In this document: positions 12,701 through 22,867 of the stretch, piece after piece | Layout: every line of letters starts with the position of its first letter | How positions within the stretch are numbered: position 1 is the stretch's first letter | Assembly (NCBI RefSeq): GCF_032854445.1 | Contig: NC_088297.1 | Span: 10,564,163 to 10,628,162, forward strand | DNA from: Liolophura sinensis | Lineage: Eukaryota > Mollusca > Polyplacophora > Chitonida > Chitonidae | Direction: 5' to 3' | Length of the DNA: 64,000 nucleotides | Made by a program: the position numbers and the translations under genes | Notes under the pieces: generated by a model | Databases searched by the model: none | Told to the model about the DNA's origin: nothing | What the model saw: the letters and a program-made list of their open reading frames with translations, nothing else

Positions 12701-14884
12701 TCCGTCAGTTGATTTAAAAACAGTGTTATGGCCATGAGTTAATAAACTCCGGTGTTGATATCCATAAAGCTGCCTATGTTCTTCTGTCACCTCCTAAATG
12801 CCTCTGACTGAAGCTACCCGTGTTCATCTGTCACCTCCTAAATGCCTCTGATTGAATCTGTCTGTGTTCTTCTGTCACCTCCTAAATGCCTCTGACTGAA
12901 GCTGCCTGTGTTCCTCTGTCACCTCCTAAATGCCTCTGACTGAAGCTACCCGTGTTCTTCTGTCACCTCCTAAATGCCTCTGACTGAAGCTGCCTGTGTT
13001 CTTCTGTCACCTCCTAAATGCCTCTGATTGAATCTGTCTGTGTTCTTCTGTCACCTCCTAAATGCCTCTGACTGAAGCTACCCGTGTTCTTCTGTCACCT
13101 CCTAAATGCCTCTGACTGAAGCTGCCTATGTTCTTCTGTCACCTCCTAAATGCCTCTGACTGAAGCTACCCGTTTTCTTCTGTCACCTCCTAAATGCCTC
13201 TGACTGAAGCTGCCTGTGTTCCTCTGTCACCTCCTAAATGCCTCTGACTGAAGCTACCCGTGTTCTTCTGTCACCTCCTAAATGCCTCTGACTGAAGCTG
13301 CCTGTGTTCCTCTGTCACCTCCTAAATGCCTCTAACTGAAGCTGTCTGTGTTCTTCTGTCACCTCCTAAATGCCTCTGATTGAAGCTGTCTGTGTTCCTC
13401 TGTCACCTCCTAAATGCCTCTGACTGAAGCTACCTGTGTTCTTCTGTCACCTCCTAAATGCCTCTGACTGAAGCTGCCTGTGTTCCTCTGTCACCTCCTA
13501 AATGCCTCTGACTGAAGCTGTCTGTGTTCTGTTTGCAGATGCTGAGCAGTGTAGTGTGTATCTACTTATGTGCCCTGATCGCTAAGAAATGGAAGGTTAG
13601 TGGTCAGCATTGGAAAGTAACGTAGCAATGGTAATTTAGATTTCCAATTAACAGTTTGCGACTCCATAATGTGAAAGACGGCAAATAGTGTTTGTTACAT
13701 AGGTTCAAGGTGATGGAATATGGAAGAATGTAGTGTTTTGGTAACCCTTGAATTCCGCTACCAATTTGAGCGTTACTGTCAAAGGGAGATAACCTTGTCA
13801 GGGGACACATATGGCATCGGCTGCAGGATACGGGAATATTCATGTCCCCCACATGATTTGCTGTCCAATGAAAATAAGAGAATAATTTCTGATGCGTGAT
13901 AATTAAATCATACAATATATCCCACTGCATTCACTATTCAAAACGTACTAGCTATGACATTTTCTGTCTTTGCTTCATGAAGAAACACAGACACACACAA
14001 GCAGAATACCAGTGGCTATGTAAAGTAATATTTAAGTGTTCAGTGTTACAATTCCAGTGTAGTAGTAAATAGAACATATATTCCTTTTTTTTTAAATTTT
14101 TTTTTTGACAGGGTAAGGGAAGCAGGATACTAAAATTCTGCAGTCCACATTTTGTGGTCTAATCAAAAAAGACCACAATAATACTTTCTTATTAAATATT
14201 CATGACCTTTTGCATGTGTGAATGTAGAGAATTTAACGTTCCCAAGTTTTTGCTTATGTCAGTAAAATTTACAAAAAGCAAAACCTTTTTTGACCATCCT
14301 TTAGTGTTGATATTTTGGTTTTGAATTTTTTCATTTATTCATTGTCCAGGGTAAAGTGTTAAGACTTTAGTGCACACTTTGATAGATTTAGCTTGAATGA
14401 TGTTTTTCAAGTGAAGATAATTTCTGACATTTACCCTATTGTGTTAAAAATTACAAACTCTGTAATAGTATCTAATTCAAAAAAAAATTCCATGAACAAT
14501 GGATGGCATTCAAATATTATAATCACATCATCTGAGATTTGAATTTATGTATGCTGGTTTTGAAAGTTGAGTGAGATTCATTGTAAATTGGTTTTAACAA
14601 ACCAAGAACAGATTTTGACACTTTTAAAATAACCAAAAAAAGCCCATGATTTTTTAAAAAAAAATATTGGTAATGTCTTTGATTTATTGCAGTTGTTTGA
14701 GGAACTCATAGAGGAGGTTGTACCAAAAATCAAACAGAAAATCCATGAGAAGGCCAAAAGGTCACCAGTTCGTACAGCAAAATATGTTGTCAACGGCAAT
14801 GCGGAGGAGATGAACAGAAGGTACAATTTGCGGCGACGTGAGATATCGATAGCGACAAAACTCGCAAATGGTCATCACTTGTGA
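575..14884 (+). CDS. PTDSS1: Phosphatidylserine synthase 1 (C-terminal part, 9 exons)
   Basis: Exons 575-733, 1257-1408, 5005-5064, 5551-5632, 9863-9975, 10789-10854, 11746-11845, 13539-13595 and 14693-14884 join in one frame: 981 nt, 326 codons plus TGA. The enzyme makes phosphatidylserine by exchanging serine for the head group of phosphatidylcholine; it is a multi-pass ER/MAM membrane protein. The core [40 protein letters not shown] and the block [11 protein letters not shown] favour PSS1 over PSS2. By alignment from memory to human PSS1, all eight residues known to be essential (H172, E197, E200, N209, E212, D216, D221, N226) are present. About 147 N-terminal residues are missing because earlier exons lie upstream of the window. 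The C-terminus is basic and ends NGHHL. Several introns hold minisatellites, two of them copied from exon ends. Identification is secure; only the last exon is weakly conserved. Confidence 0.93.
722..876. repeat. 60-bp tandem copies of PTDSS1 exon a end plus donor
   Basis: Copies begin at 722 (gagattacagag|gtgagt, the true exon end), 782 (gaggctacagag|gtgagt) and 842 (gagattg|gtgagt, truncated). Each retains a donor-like gtgagt followed by the same intron sequence (gcactaactgaact). Confidence 0.85.
970..1155. mobile_element. MITE-D copy (diverged)
   Basis: Shares gttgactgataaaattata, ccaaccaatgtagttttg and the right end aaggttggggaattagg with the other copies of this ~225 bp inverted-terminal-repeat family. 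Confidence 0.75.
1257..1408 (+). CDS. PTDSS1: PTDSS1 exon b (active-site exon)
   Basis: Acceptor gattacag, donor atcag|gtgtgt. Reads [16 protein letters not shown], then [15 protein letters not shown] and [10 protein letters not shown], ending in phase 2. It holds the essential Asn, Glu and Asp cluster. Its last ~79 bases with the donor are the founder of the satellite at 1330-4330. Confidence 0.93.
1330..4330. repeat. Exon-derived satellite in PTDSS1 intron (94-bp then 115-bp units)
   Basis: The founder is coding: exon b from 1330 to its donor at 1408. Units of 94 bases start at 1330, 1424, 1518, 1612, 1706 and 1800. After a transitional stretch (1894-2040) the unit becomes 115 bases for about 18-20 copies, gaining a gtgtacaacaggttgggg insert. 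Each unit keeps a donor-like site (atcag|gtgggt or aaag|gtgggt). Two 115-base variants (ctgggcat and ctgagcat) alternate over much of the array, a higher-order arrangement. The reverse-strand ORFs are by-products. Confidence 0.95.
4398..4646 (+). mobile_element. SINE-A, full length with target-site duplication
   Basis: tRNA-like head, 3' module gtaaaacaccaatcaaa and (aaat)n tail. Flanked by ttaaaagacatt (4386-4397) and ttaaaaggcatt (4647-4658), a 12-base duplication with one mismatch. In PTDSS1 intron b. Confidence 0.9.
5005..5064 (+). CDS. PTDSS1: PTDSS1 exon c
   Basis: Acceptor gtgttttag, donor gccag|gtgagt. Reads [20 protein letters not shown], matching the family block [16 protein letters not shown]. 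Enters after two bases of a split Arg codon and leaves in phase 2. Confidence 0.9.
5551..5632 (+). CDS. PTDSS1: PTDSS1 exon d
   Basis: Acceptor attcgttcag, donor tttcag|gtaagt. Reads [18 protein letters not shown] followed by a hydrophobic membrane stretch [10 protein letters not shown]. Phase 0 at its end. Confidence 0.92.
5963..6362 (+). mobile_element. SINE-B, full length
   Basis: Head ggccccgatagcacagttgg, then cgcttcgggagcgg, looks like a tRNA-Pro derivative with A and B boxes. Ends in tgaaaaattgttaagtac and cactcactcact. Contains a 45-base internal duplication (around 6210-6295). Confidence 0.9.
6506..6992. mobile_element. MITE-D copy interrupted by SINE-A
   Basis: Left end taccctaattcctcgacctt, right end ...aaaggctgaggaatgg. 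A SINE-A (6587-6860, plus, poly-A tail) is inserted, duplicating aatttgcttttt (6575 and 6861). The nesting shows SINE-A moved after MITE-D. Confidence 0.85.
6587..6860 (+). mobile_element. SINE-A, full length, inside a MITE
   Basis: Starts ggggcctccgtggctcag with B-box-like gagttcaagacc, and ends caccaatc followed by about 20 A. The poly-A and clear target-site duplication mean a relatively young insertion. Confidence 0.92.
7212..7412 (-). mobile_element. SINE-A, reverse, head truncated
   Basis: Reads the 3' module first (ttttacgccgtactcaag) and continues to cttgaactcacggtgacc. Confidence 0.85.
7570..7785. mobile_element. MITE-D copy
   Basis: Contains gactgataaaattatatg, caagccctgaagttgacc and right end aaaaggttgaggaacta. 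Confidence 0.75.
8555..8640 (-). mobile_element. SINE-B 3' tail fragment
   Basis: (gagt)n followed by gcttggggtttaacatcg and cagtcatatgacgacgaag, the reverse complement of the SINE-B tail. Confidence 0.75.
9130..9525. repeat. 20-bp minisatellite, about 20 copies
   Basis: Unit tattcactgtaccctgcagg with variants (cctacagg, acactgcagg). Ends 340 bases before PTDSS1 exon e. The period of 20 leaves overlapping open frames that are not genes. Confidence 0.93.
9863..9975 (+). CDS. PTDSS1: PTDSS1 exon e
   Basis: Acceptor tgtttacag, donor atacg|gtgagt. Reads [19 protein letters not shown] then a membrane segment [17 protein letters not shown]. The [10 protein letters not shown] block is the PSS1 signature used to separate it from PSS2. 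Confidence 0.93.
10262..10540. repeat. 24-bp minisatellite, about 11 copies
   Basis: Unit gaatgtaggatgttaaatgt plus taaa or taat. A period divisible by three leaves open frames on both strands. Lies in PTDSS1 intron e. Confidence 0.93.
10789..10854 (+). CDS. PTDSS1: PTDSS1 exon f
   Basis: Acceptor tttcttacag, donor ttttg|gtaaga. Reads [20 protein letters not shown], matching the family block [20 protein letters not shown]. Leaves in phase 2. Confidence 0.93.
10991..11340 (-). mobile_element. SINE-B, near full length, reverse
   Basis: Starts with the tail complement (acttaacaatttttcagtca) and ends with the tRNA-Pro-like head (cgaacgctctaccaactg, tatcggggccgg). Confidence 0.92.
11423..11575 (+). 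mobile_element. SINE-B 3' half
   Basis: From aaggcgtctgagtgaagc through gattccttcgtcgtcaca to the (cact)n tail; the tRNA head is missing. Confidence 0.85.
11746..11845 (+). CDS. PTDSS1: PTDSS1 exon g
   Basis: Acceptor ctctgtttcag, donor gttaat|gtaagt. Reads [20 protein letters not shown] then [13 protein letters not shown], matching the family EAIVCIKFG region and the start of the last membrane segment. Confidence 0.92.
11862..12112 (+). mobile_element. SINE-C copy
   Basis: Third family, ~280 bp: gggatcaaatctgggt (B-box-like), agagcaaggaaacatgact, gggtggggtgtcttg, tgatactttagtgg and atgactcctcgtcct. Other copies at 30212, 37026 and 63697. Confidence 0.8.
12127..12395 (+). mobile_element. 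SINE-A copy
   Basis: Head diverged (cctccatggacgacgaggct), body cagatgatcatgggtttccc, tail agtgaaatattcttgagtac and cttgtcaaataaaa. Confidence 0.85.
12770..13537. repeat. 44-bp minisatellite flush with a splice acceptor, about 17 copies
   Basis: Unit cttctgtcacctcctaaatg then cctctgactgaagctgcctg and tgtt. The last unit runs into the acceptor of PTDSS1 exon h (gtctgtgttctgtttgcag). Each unit carries a branch-site-like ctgac and a pyrimidine run. Confidence 0.93.
13539..13595 (+). CDS. PTDSS1: PTDSS1 exon h
   Basis: Acceptor ctgtttgcag, donor tggaag|gttagt. Nineteen codons, [19 protein letters not shown]: the rest of the last membrane helix and a basic edge. A 44-base minisatellite runs up to the acceptor. 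Confidence 0.85.
14693..14884 (+). CDS. PTDSS1: PTDSS1 terminal coding exon
   Basis: Acceptor gatttattgcag, stop TGA at 14882-14884. Reads [20 protein letters not shown], then a basic tail with RRYNLRRRE and end NGHHL. Poorly conserved, as expected for the cytosolic tail; phase 0 entry supports it. Confidence 0.82.
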   Translation: MFEELIEEVVPKIKQKIHEKAKRSPVRTAKYVVNGNAEEMNRRYNLRRREISIATKLANGHHL

Positions 14885-16390
14885 TGGGTGTAGGGCAGAA
14901 AACGAGTCCGTTTTGCGGTTGGCATGGTAACTACACATGCGGGATCAGTCTTGTACGTCTGATTATTAAGGTGTACAATTTATTCGCAGCACTTGGTGCT
15001 GAGCAGCAGTAAAAGTAATAGTCACCAGATAGCAAGGAGGAGTTATTTCCCCTTAGTATAGATGATATTAAGGACATACTTACATGTATACATTGAGATT
15101 TTCAGAATGGGCATATTTGTGATTGTGAAGGGTAGTTTGGTATGTGTAAAGTAGAGCATGAAACTTAAAAACAGAAAATATCAATCTTTCTTCCTGTATT
15201 TCACTTGAAATTTCGTCCATGACTATTTTCCTAAGTCACTCATATGCCTGATTTTTTTAGTGTTTTTGGAAGGTAGGATGATATCCTATTGGAAAACTGA
15301 GAGCTTCAACACCAAAATTGATGTTTTATGTCCATTATTTGTTTCTTTAAAATGCGTTTTTTTTTTTTTTTTTTTTGGTTTTTTTTTTTAGGGCAAAGCT
15401 TTAAGGCAAATTCAGTTGGTCTAGTCTTAATCAGGATATGTGTGTGTACATGTCGTCCTTGCACTGCTTTGTGTGCATCAGCCGTAGTATTGCATATGGC
15501 TCTCAGTTACAAAGACAGTCATTTTTTTCTCAGTGAATTTATTATTTTTGTTTTGGCAATATGTTACATTTTAGTATTGTTTGACATTTTAACACAATTT
15601 GATTGTCTACATGTCCACACAGGATTTTGTTAGTATTTAATACCTGAGAGTGAATGCTAGGCGTACACGTATATTTCTTGTGTTTGCAGTACCTCCTACT
15701 TTGTAGCTGCAGAAAAAAGGAGTATGGCTGGATGGGAGATGTAACCATTTCGTTTTTTTTGCACTTTATTTTCTTGATTCTCAGTCCAGAAGTAAAACAG
15801 AACGATTTTCTGAGGTCGTATATTTATTGTCTACGTCCTCACTTTTATCAACACTTGCATTCTCGAGAAGATGAAAGACATACCTGAATATTTAAGTGCC
15901 ACTGACACAGATTTTAGAATACCAGAAGAACATTATTCCACATCAGATAAAATACTCCGGTTTTCATTGGACAGCTGGATGGGGGGGGGGGGGATATTAT
16001 ATTCCTTTGTCGTGCAGCCAAATCTGTGTTCATCTATTGACTGATGTTATCTTCCTTTTTTTTAAGCTATGAAAACAATGACATCGCTGAAGCGATTTGC
16101 TGATAGATAAGCCCTCTGTGCTTCGGTTATTCTGTGACGAGATATGGGAATATATGGTGTCAGTAACCCCATGTTACTGTTAATTAATCAATTACTGTCA
16201 CATTTGGGGAAAAATGCATGCTGCTTAACAAGGATGCATAAAATGATGACGCATTCATGCATCATTCATATCTTGAACATATCCGCAATGTTGAGAAACT
16301 TCCCCATAGGTGAATGAACTGTTTGTAAATCCTTGCTGAAGTCCCATGTGCATGTAGAAAGAGGAATCGTTAGAGTGTACATGTCATTGT
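14885..16390. other. PTDSS1: PTDSS1 3' flank and probable 3' UTR
   Basis: No gene seen. Contains a T-rich run at 15357-15390 and a G run at 15980. No convincing AATAAA close to the stop, so the transcript end cannot be placed. Confidence 0.4.
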
Positions 16391-16398
16391 GCCAAATG

Positions 16399-16541
16399 AT
16401 TTATTTGTTTGATTGGTGTTTCATGCAGTACTTAAGAATATTTCACTTATACGACGGAGGCCAGCATTATGATGGGAGGAAACTGGGCTCGGAAACCCGT
16501 GAACATCTGCAGGTTGCTGGCAGACCTTTCCACTTACGTGT
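16399..16541 (-). mobile_element. SINE-A fragment
   Basis: tttgattggtgtttcatgc, then cacttatacgacggaggcca and gcaggttgctggcagacc. Confidence 0.85.
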
Positions 16542-16715
16542 GCCAAATGAAAAATGCCATTTGTTTTTTAGTAGTGTAGTTGTGCCTAGCCGTGTTCATT
16601 TCACAGTTCTGCATAAAACAATACATACAAGAACCACCTTAGTAATCTATATGTAGGAGTGAGTATGATTAGTCGTGGATGCCATAGAGTTAGTGTCATT
16701 TATCCACCCTTAAAC

Positions 16716-16797
16716 CAACAGCCATTGTAAAAGTGAAAAATTCTTGAATATGGTGTTAAAAAACAATTGAATAAACAAATAAATAAATGAATAATAA
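16716..16797 (+). mobile_element. SINE-A 3' tail fragment
   Basis: gtgaaaaattcttgaatat, ggtgttaaaaaacaattg and (aaat)n. Confidence 0.65.
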
Positions 16798-16929
16798 AGA
16801 TAACTATACAAGCCCTACTTTTACTTAACCACAAGTAGATATTAACACCTATGTTTAGAGTGTACAAGGGTTAGGTTTGTTGACTGTGAGAACAATAACA
16901 AGCTTCAGGGTTCTCGTGCATTTGTACAC

Positions 16930-17205
16930 TACAGGGTACTGTTCTAATAGTAGTGTACAGGGCAGTAGAGTTCAGTGCCAGGCACTATAGAACACTACAG
17001 GGCACTGTTATAATAGTAGTGTACAGGGCAGTAGATTCCAGTGCTATGCACTATAGAACACTACAGGGCACTGTTATAATAGTAGTGTACAGGGCAGTAG
17101 ATTCCAGTGCCAGGCACTATAGAACAATACAGGGCACTGTTATAATAGTAGTGTACCAGGCAGTAGAGTCCAGTGCCAGGCACTATAGAACAATACAGGA
17201 TTCTA
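16930..17205. repeat. 66-bp minisatellite, about 4 copies
   Basis: Unit contains gggcactgttataatagtag, gtgtacagggcagtagat and actatagaacactaca. Being 22 codons long it gives spurious open frames on both strands. Confidence 0.9.
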
Positions 17206-17454
17206 TAGTACAGCACCAAAGTGTCGTCAGTAATGTGGTTCAGGTGGGTCGCCAGTTGGTCGCCAGCCAACACTTCAGACTTCATTCCATCTCAATATTT
17301 TGGAGCACACCCATCCCCAATCCACCATGTTCATGAATGAGCGTGCTGGTTTCCATGGTTACGTCTGAGTATACATAAATCCATGAATATATTTGCACCT
17401 ACCAGTTTCTATGGTTACAGTTAAGCAGGCCCATATCCGTGTTTACGTTGAATG

Positions 17455-17725
17455 CACAACATTTAGCACCATCATTTTTCTATCACATTACTGTTCATTG
17501 TACCCTATTTCTTCTAAAATTTGGGACACCTGGTCTTCTCATTTTAGCCAATGTATGTGTAATTCTAGCAGGAATATTGGGTTTCTTGTTTCTCACGTGA
17601 TTAGACCATCTAATGAACAACATGCTCGTGTCCTTACATTTCTAAAAGGCTTGTAAAGAAATGTAATATTGTATTTTCAACGCTACTAATATCTGTCCCA
17701 AATTTTTGAAGAATTAAGTTATGCA
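17455..17725 (+). repeat. Dispersed repeat E, copy 1
   Basis: Shared blocks: cattttagccaatgtat, accatctaatgaacaacat, tactaatatctgtccc. Reappears reversed at 23565-23765 and forward at 53425-53665. No ends or coding sequence recognised. Confidence 0.7.
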
Positions 17726-18891
17726 TTAATTAGCCCTAACTTCCATAGATGAGATTCACTTGCACTCATCCTCGTATTTAAGTGCTTCCAAGCTTATCTT
17801 GCATACTTGAATATTTTCTTTCCAGTTTTTATTCAGTTATTTACTGGAAAAGTTAACCCCTGCTCAATTCTGGTATAGTTTAATTTCAGCTTGATATGTT
17901 ATTTTTGACTATATTTACAACAGTTGACATCTATAAACTCAGTTGTATTGTTAAATTTTACTTTAAAGCCTGTAAAACTGCTAGTGTTACAAAGGCATGA
18001 TACGAGTTTACTGGAAAGGGACAACCCCTATCGATGAGTATAGTACCATCAGTGAGTGTGGGCCCCTTGAGTGAATTTGCCCCTCTTCAGACAGTTTACT
18101 GTGCTTATCTGAGGAAGACCCCTTTTAGTGAGTATGGCCGACTTCATTGAATTTGAGTATAGGGTCCTTGATTTGTCGGATCCTGTCATTCATTTGTGGG
18201 GTCCTGTCATTGATTGTGGGGTTCTGTCATTGAGTGTGGGAGCTTCAATGATACCGGAAAGTCACACATCTCAGCGGTAAACTGTCATTCACAGAAAGTA
18301 ACAGCTAACACAAGTTGCAAATTCAAAGGCTAATTCTAAACATTGGCGGTCATGCTTTCATTATCAGTTATGGTTCGTTTTACAAAGCCGTTGCAACGAT
18401 ACCAGGACAATTTATTGTACCTCGGTGATGTATCACTGTACAATATATATTTGTCATGGACAAATTGCGAATGGTTTACAAAATGGACCTTTCAAAGAAA
18501 AACCTCTAGTAGTCTTTGTTTGCAGTAAAAGCACTTTTTGTTTCAGTTTGAGAAGTTATTCTGCTGTATTAGTTTGTATTGTATCTCAGTTTGAGTATAG
18601 ATTACCTGCTCACAGTGACAAAATCTCATCCACAATGCCCTCATATCATCTTACTCTATTGATTATTATTTCAGTTTAAATCTGTCTTGAACACCGAACA
18701 AAAGCTGTCACTGAAGTCTGATATTACAATCACATGTCTCTTTGATCTGTGCCATATACATATGTATATATATATACAAACATACATATTTGTTGTCATG
18801 GTTACCTCAATTCAGGTAGTTAGGAAAAGTCTCTGATATTAAGAAGGTATAAATAACACGAATACTGAGCTTGCACTAAACAAATGTCAGC

Positions 18892-19040
18892 GATTGTTTC
18901 GTCGTCATATGACTGAAAAATTGTTGAGTACGATGTTAAAACCCCAAGCGCTCATTCACTTAGTGATTGTTTTGTCGTCATATGACTGAAAAATTGTTGA
19001 GTACGACGTTAAAACTCCAAGCACTCACTCACTCAGCGAT
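18892..19040 (+). mobile_element. Two tandem SINE-B tail fragments
   Basis: The block gattgtttcgtcgtcatat, gactgaaaaattgttgag and (cact)n occurs twice in a row (18892 and 18962), each ending with its tail repeat. Confidence 0.85.
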
Positions 19041-20119
19041 TGCTTCAGGTGTGAATTACCTTAAAGTGTCCAGCCCATAGACTCCAGTGCATATGTGTAG
19101 ATGCTAAACATGTTCCCAGATTCATGTCATAATGCATGTTTGTTCGTTCAGTATGCAAGACAACATGTAAATGTACATGTCAGTGCGCTTTCAGATCTGT
19201 ACTTCCCCAGCTATCTATGCTTATATTCAGAATCTACCTAGAGTACTGTATCAACCTTTGCTACAGGAAAATTTAACTCCATATGAATATGGATGTGTTT
19301 GTAAGCTGTTTAAGGTTTCAGTGTTGTGTGATCGCTTGCTTGTAATATGGAAACAGCTGTACTCTATTACTCAGATTTTAAATGTCATGTATATGTGCAT
19401 CAAGTGCAGGATGTTGATGTTGATATAATGTATGAATATGTAGATGTTCACACCACTTCTCCACATGCTTTTCCTGTGACTATTTGTATGCTTTAAGACA
19501 ATGCCTTACAGCCACACTCTGTGTGTAGGTCAAATTCACAGCATCATAAAAAAAAATTAAAAAAAAAAATAAACCACAGATTTGCAATGCTGTATCTATG
19601 ACTTTTATCACGAAAAGTCTGTCTGCTCGAACTATGTCACCTTGTTAAAGTGAATGACAATGTTAAAATATTGATCTGAATGTCAACCTATTGACCAATC
19701 AGCTGACTTCATACAGCTTTTTGTCACCACTGCAGACACATGTATAAATAGTTATATCATAATTGTATAGTTCCATATGTTGTATAGCTACAGTATGTAT
19801 GTAGTTCCTATCAGGCTGTGTTAGTGGGCTAATCAGTGTTTGGTATTATTAAGAATCCAAAGGCCAGTGGTTCAAATCCACTCTTGTCTCACTGGTCACA
19901 TATTTTGTGTTTTGCTGCACCACTTATAAGACTGTAGTGCAGGTACATATATATTCAATTGTTGTTTATGTATAATTAATCAGTATTTCATATTAAGATT
20001 CAACTAAACTTTGTCACAGTGTGTATTAACGAAGAAAATGTTCAAGGATGCTCAAAATTTTTTCTATTGTGTGGAATGTCGTGGAACATTGAAGTATTGT
20101 ATGAAAATGTAAATTACTG

Positions 20120-20322
20120 TAATTCTTCAAGCTTTTCACAAGTTTGCAAGCTTGTTCTGAAGGCATTCTGTGTTGACTGATAAAATTAATGTATACTTTT
20201 TATGAAACCCTGACTCTAGTTAATCCAACAAATGTAGTTTTGCCTCCAAAATCATAGTAAAAATGTGCATAGATTGCGCTGAAAGTTGATCTTTCATATG
20301 TGAAAATGTTGACAAATTAGAG
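20120..20322. mobile_element. MITE-D copy
   Basis: Left end attcttcaagcttttcac, core gttgactgataaaatta, right end gtgaaaatgttgacaaatt. Confidence 0.75.
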
Positions 20323-21059
20323 TAGGCGTATTAAAAAAAAACCTTGTCAGTGTAAAAGTATTTATTAATTTTTTTAGCAGGCATTTAATTCGACTAAAAT
20401 ATGAATACATTTCATCCATTCTATATCTCAGTTTACTTTTATTATTATAGAGATTTGTACATATTTTGAGGAGCACAAAAGTATTCAACCAAGAACCTGT
20501 AATATGATCTGTTTTCTTTAGCTTTGTAAGCTGACCAGTCACGTTGATAAAAGCCTTCTTTATGTGTGTAATCTGGAGTACATCAGGGTTGTGCTCTCTG
20601 CCCACTCATGTTATATATTTATTTCAAGTGCACTATGTACACTGTATGTTGCTGTTATTTATCAAAGTCATATTAATGCAATTGTGTTTTATTGCTGTCA
20701 ATGAATAATGTATAATCATGGATTTCAAGGTATTAATATCAATGGACTTTGTGTGCTTTGGTTACAATCATGTGTTTGTTTTTGTACCGTTTTGTGACAT
20801 TGGTCAGTTTGGACACAAACTTTTAATGCTCATTGGGCATTGTAAAAACTATGTACATGTATATTCGGATAGAAGAGTTGCTGACCAAAAGGAAATCACA
20901 GAACTAAACTTTGTCAGTATTATGTTTGATTTTTTTTTTTTCTGAGTGCATTTGTTTGTATTTATTACTAAGCAGCAGAAACCAGATATGTGTGTATTTG
21001 GTTTCCCTCTTATAGTATGTATGTATTGATTTGGGACACATGAAGCACTAAACAGTGGT

Positions 21060-21700
21060 GCTTTAGCGAAATATTGTTCAAGGAAGAGCTACAAGTCATG
21101 CCATCTGAACTGAACAGAACTGTGTGCCACAGCAAAATATATGATTAAAACTCTGCCAAAGCAAAGTATTGTGCCATTGTTATCTGAACAATACTTTGCC
21201 AAAATAAAGTGTATGCTAGTCTTATATCTGACCAGAACTAAGCTCTGCAGGAAAGCATATGCCATTCTTTTCTGACCAGATCAGCACCACAACAAAGTGT
21301 ATGCCATTCTGATCTGACCAGATCTCTGTGCCAACGCAAAGCATCTGCCATTCTTATCTGACCAGAACTCTACCCACAGCAAGGCCTTTGCTAATCTGAT
21401 GTGGCCAGGACAGTACCACAGCAAAACGTATGCCTTTTTTTTTCTGTCCAGAACTCTGTGCCACAGCAAGGCATTTGCCATTCTGATGTGGCCGGAAAAG
21501 TACCACAGCAAAGTGTATGCCATTTTTTTCTGACCAGAACTGTATGCCACGGCAAACCTTGTGCCATTCTTTTCTAAGTGTATGCAATTCGTATCTGACC
21601 ACAACTCCAAAGTTCCATAGCAAAGCGTATGCTGTGTTTATCTTACCTGAACTCTGTGGCACAACCAAGAGTATGCCAACCTTATCTGCTCTGCCAGCAG
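21060..21700. repeat. Diverged ~58-bp tandem repeat
   Basis: Repeated blocks ctgaccagaactctgtgcc, acagcaaagtgtatgcc and attctgatctgacc. Copies differ by point changes and short indels; older than the PTDSS1 arrays. Confidence 0.8.
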
Positions 21701-22182
21701 GCCCTCTGACACCACTGACATGACTGACACCACTGGTGGCTTTTGCAGAAAAGTACATGTAGATAACTGTCAAGTCCGCATGACTGGGAGATCTTTGCTG
21801 CCACTATACAGCCGAAATATGGAAGATGTCATGGGTGTTAAGCCATAATCGTTCATTCTTGTATAGACAGCTGGTCAGACATCACGCTGTAGTTCAGAGG
21901 GGTTGACTGATGGACACAAGAGATTTGTATAAGGTGCATACTATACAAAGAATATGGTGATTCATTACAGTTCAGACATTGTAAAGTGCGGTTGGTCCCT
22001 GTAGCCATTTTTTTTTTTTTGTATGTTACAGGTGACCCCTTAGAAGCTGCAAATCTGCTGGATGTTTAATAGAAAACCTGTACATGTAATCAGGGTTGAG
22101 CTGTGTTGATGGACATTGTGCTTGTATAAATTCATCAGAATGCGTTAAAGTGCTTTCATTGAATGATGTGGTTGTATTTATT

Positions 22183-22184
22183 GT

Positions 22185-22219
<35 letters not shown>
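22183..22219. repeat. TA microsatellite
   Basis: (ta)n run with a few substitutions. Confidence 0.9.
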
Positions 22220-22221
<2 letters not shown>

Positions 22222-22846
22222 GGTCAGTTTTTCATTACCAGTCACGTAAGTTTCTATGGGGGGACCATTTAAAGGTTTCAAGCAGTTGAGGTATATGTTT
22301 GTCATTTTTGTGTGTGTGTGTATATGGGAACATTATCCTACTGATAATCAATATGAAGACCCAGTTTTGTAGTCACAGGTAAGTTATTGAGGTTGGATGC
22401 AAGTTTCTAAACCTGATCTTAAAGAACATAATTTTTTTCTTTTCTTTTTGCTTAAATAACTAGTTATGTTTCTATGTAACTCTTTTAAGTGCCATATTAC
22501 ATATACTATGGTTGCTGGTCTGTCTTCATGCTCTCAGTCTGAGAGCTGAGCACGAGTTTGACCTTGGCAGACTCACCCTCTGCTTTTACAGGGCGCCATA
22601 AAGGTGGGCACATCGAGAGAATGTTGTCATGGGAAAGCTTCGCCATACCCTTTTGTGACAGAATCGTTTCAAATGGCCATCACATAACTGTTCTACAGTA
22701 TGAAGCAGCAGTCAAGCCACTTTCACAAAGCTTTGTCAATTTCTTGTAACTTTAAAAAACACGTCTAGGTTATAGTGCCATAAGTTTTCTCGTCATTTGT
22801 GAGAACAGTTAGGAAAAACAGATTTATGAAGTTCTGTGAAGTGAGC

Positions 22847-22867
22847 CCCCCCCCCCCCCCCCCCCCA
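22847..22867. repeat. Poly-C tract
   Basis: About 19 consecutive C. Confidence 0.9.

Noticed and set aside
15328-15633. 101-codon open frame after the PTDSS1 stop
   Set aside because: Begins in a poly-T run that reads as Phe repeats; lies in the probable 3' UTR.
16953-17336. 127-codon open frame with 22-residue repeats
   Set aside because: Caused by a 66-base tandem repeat; the minus strand is open there too.
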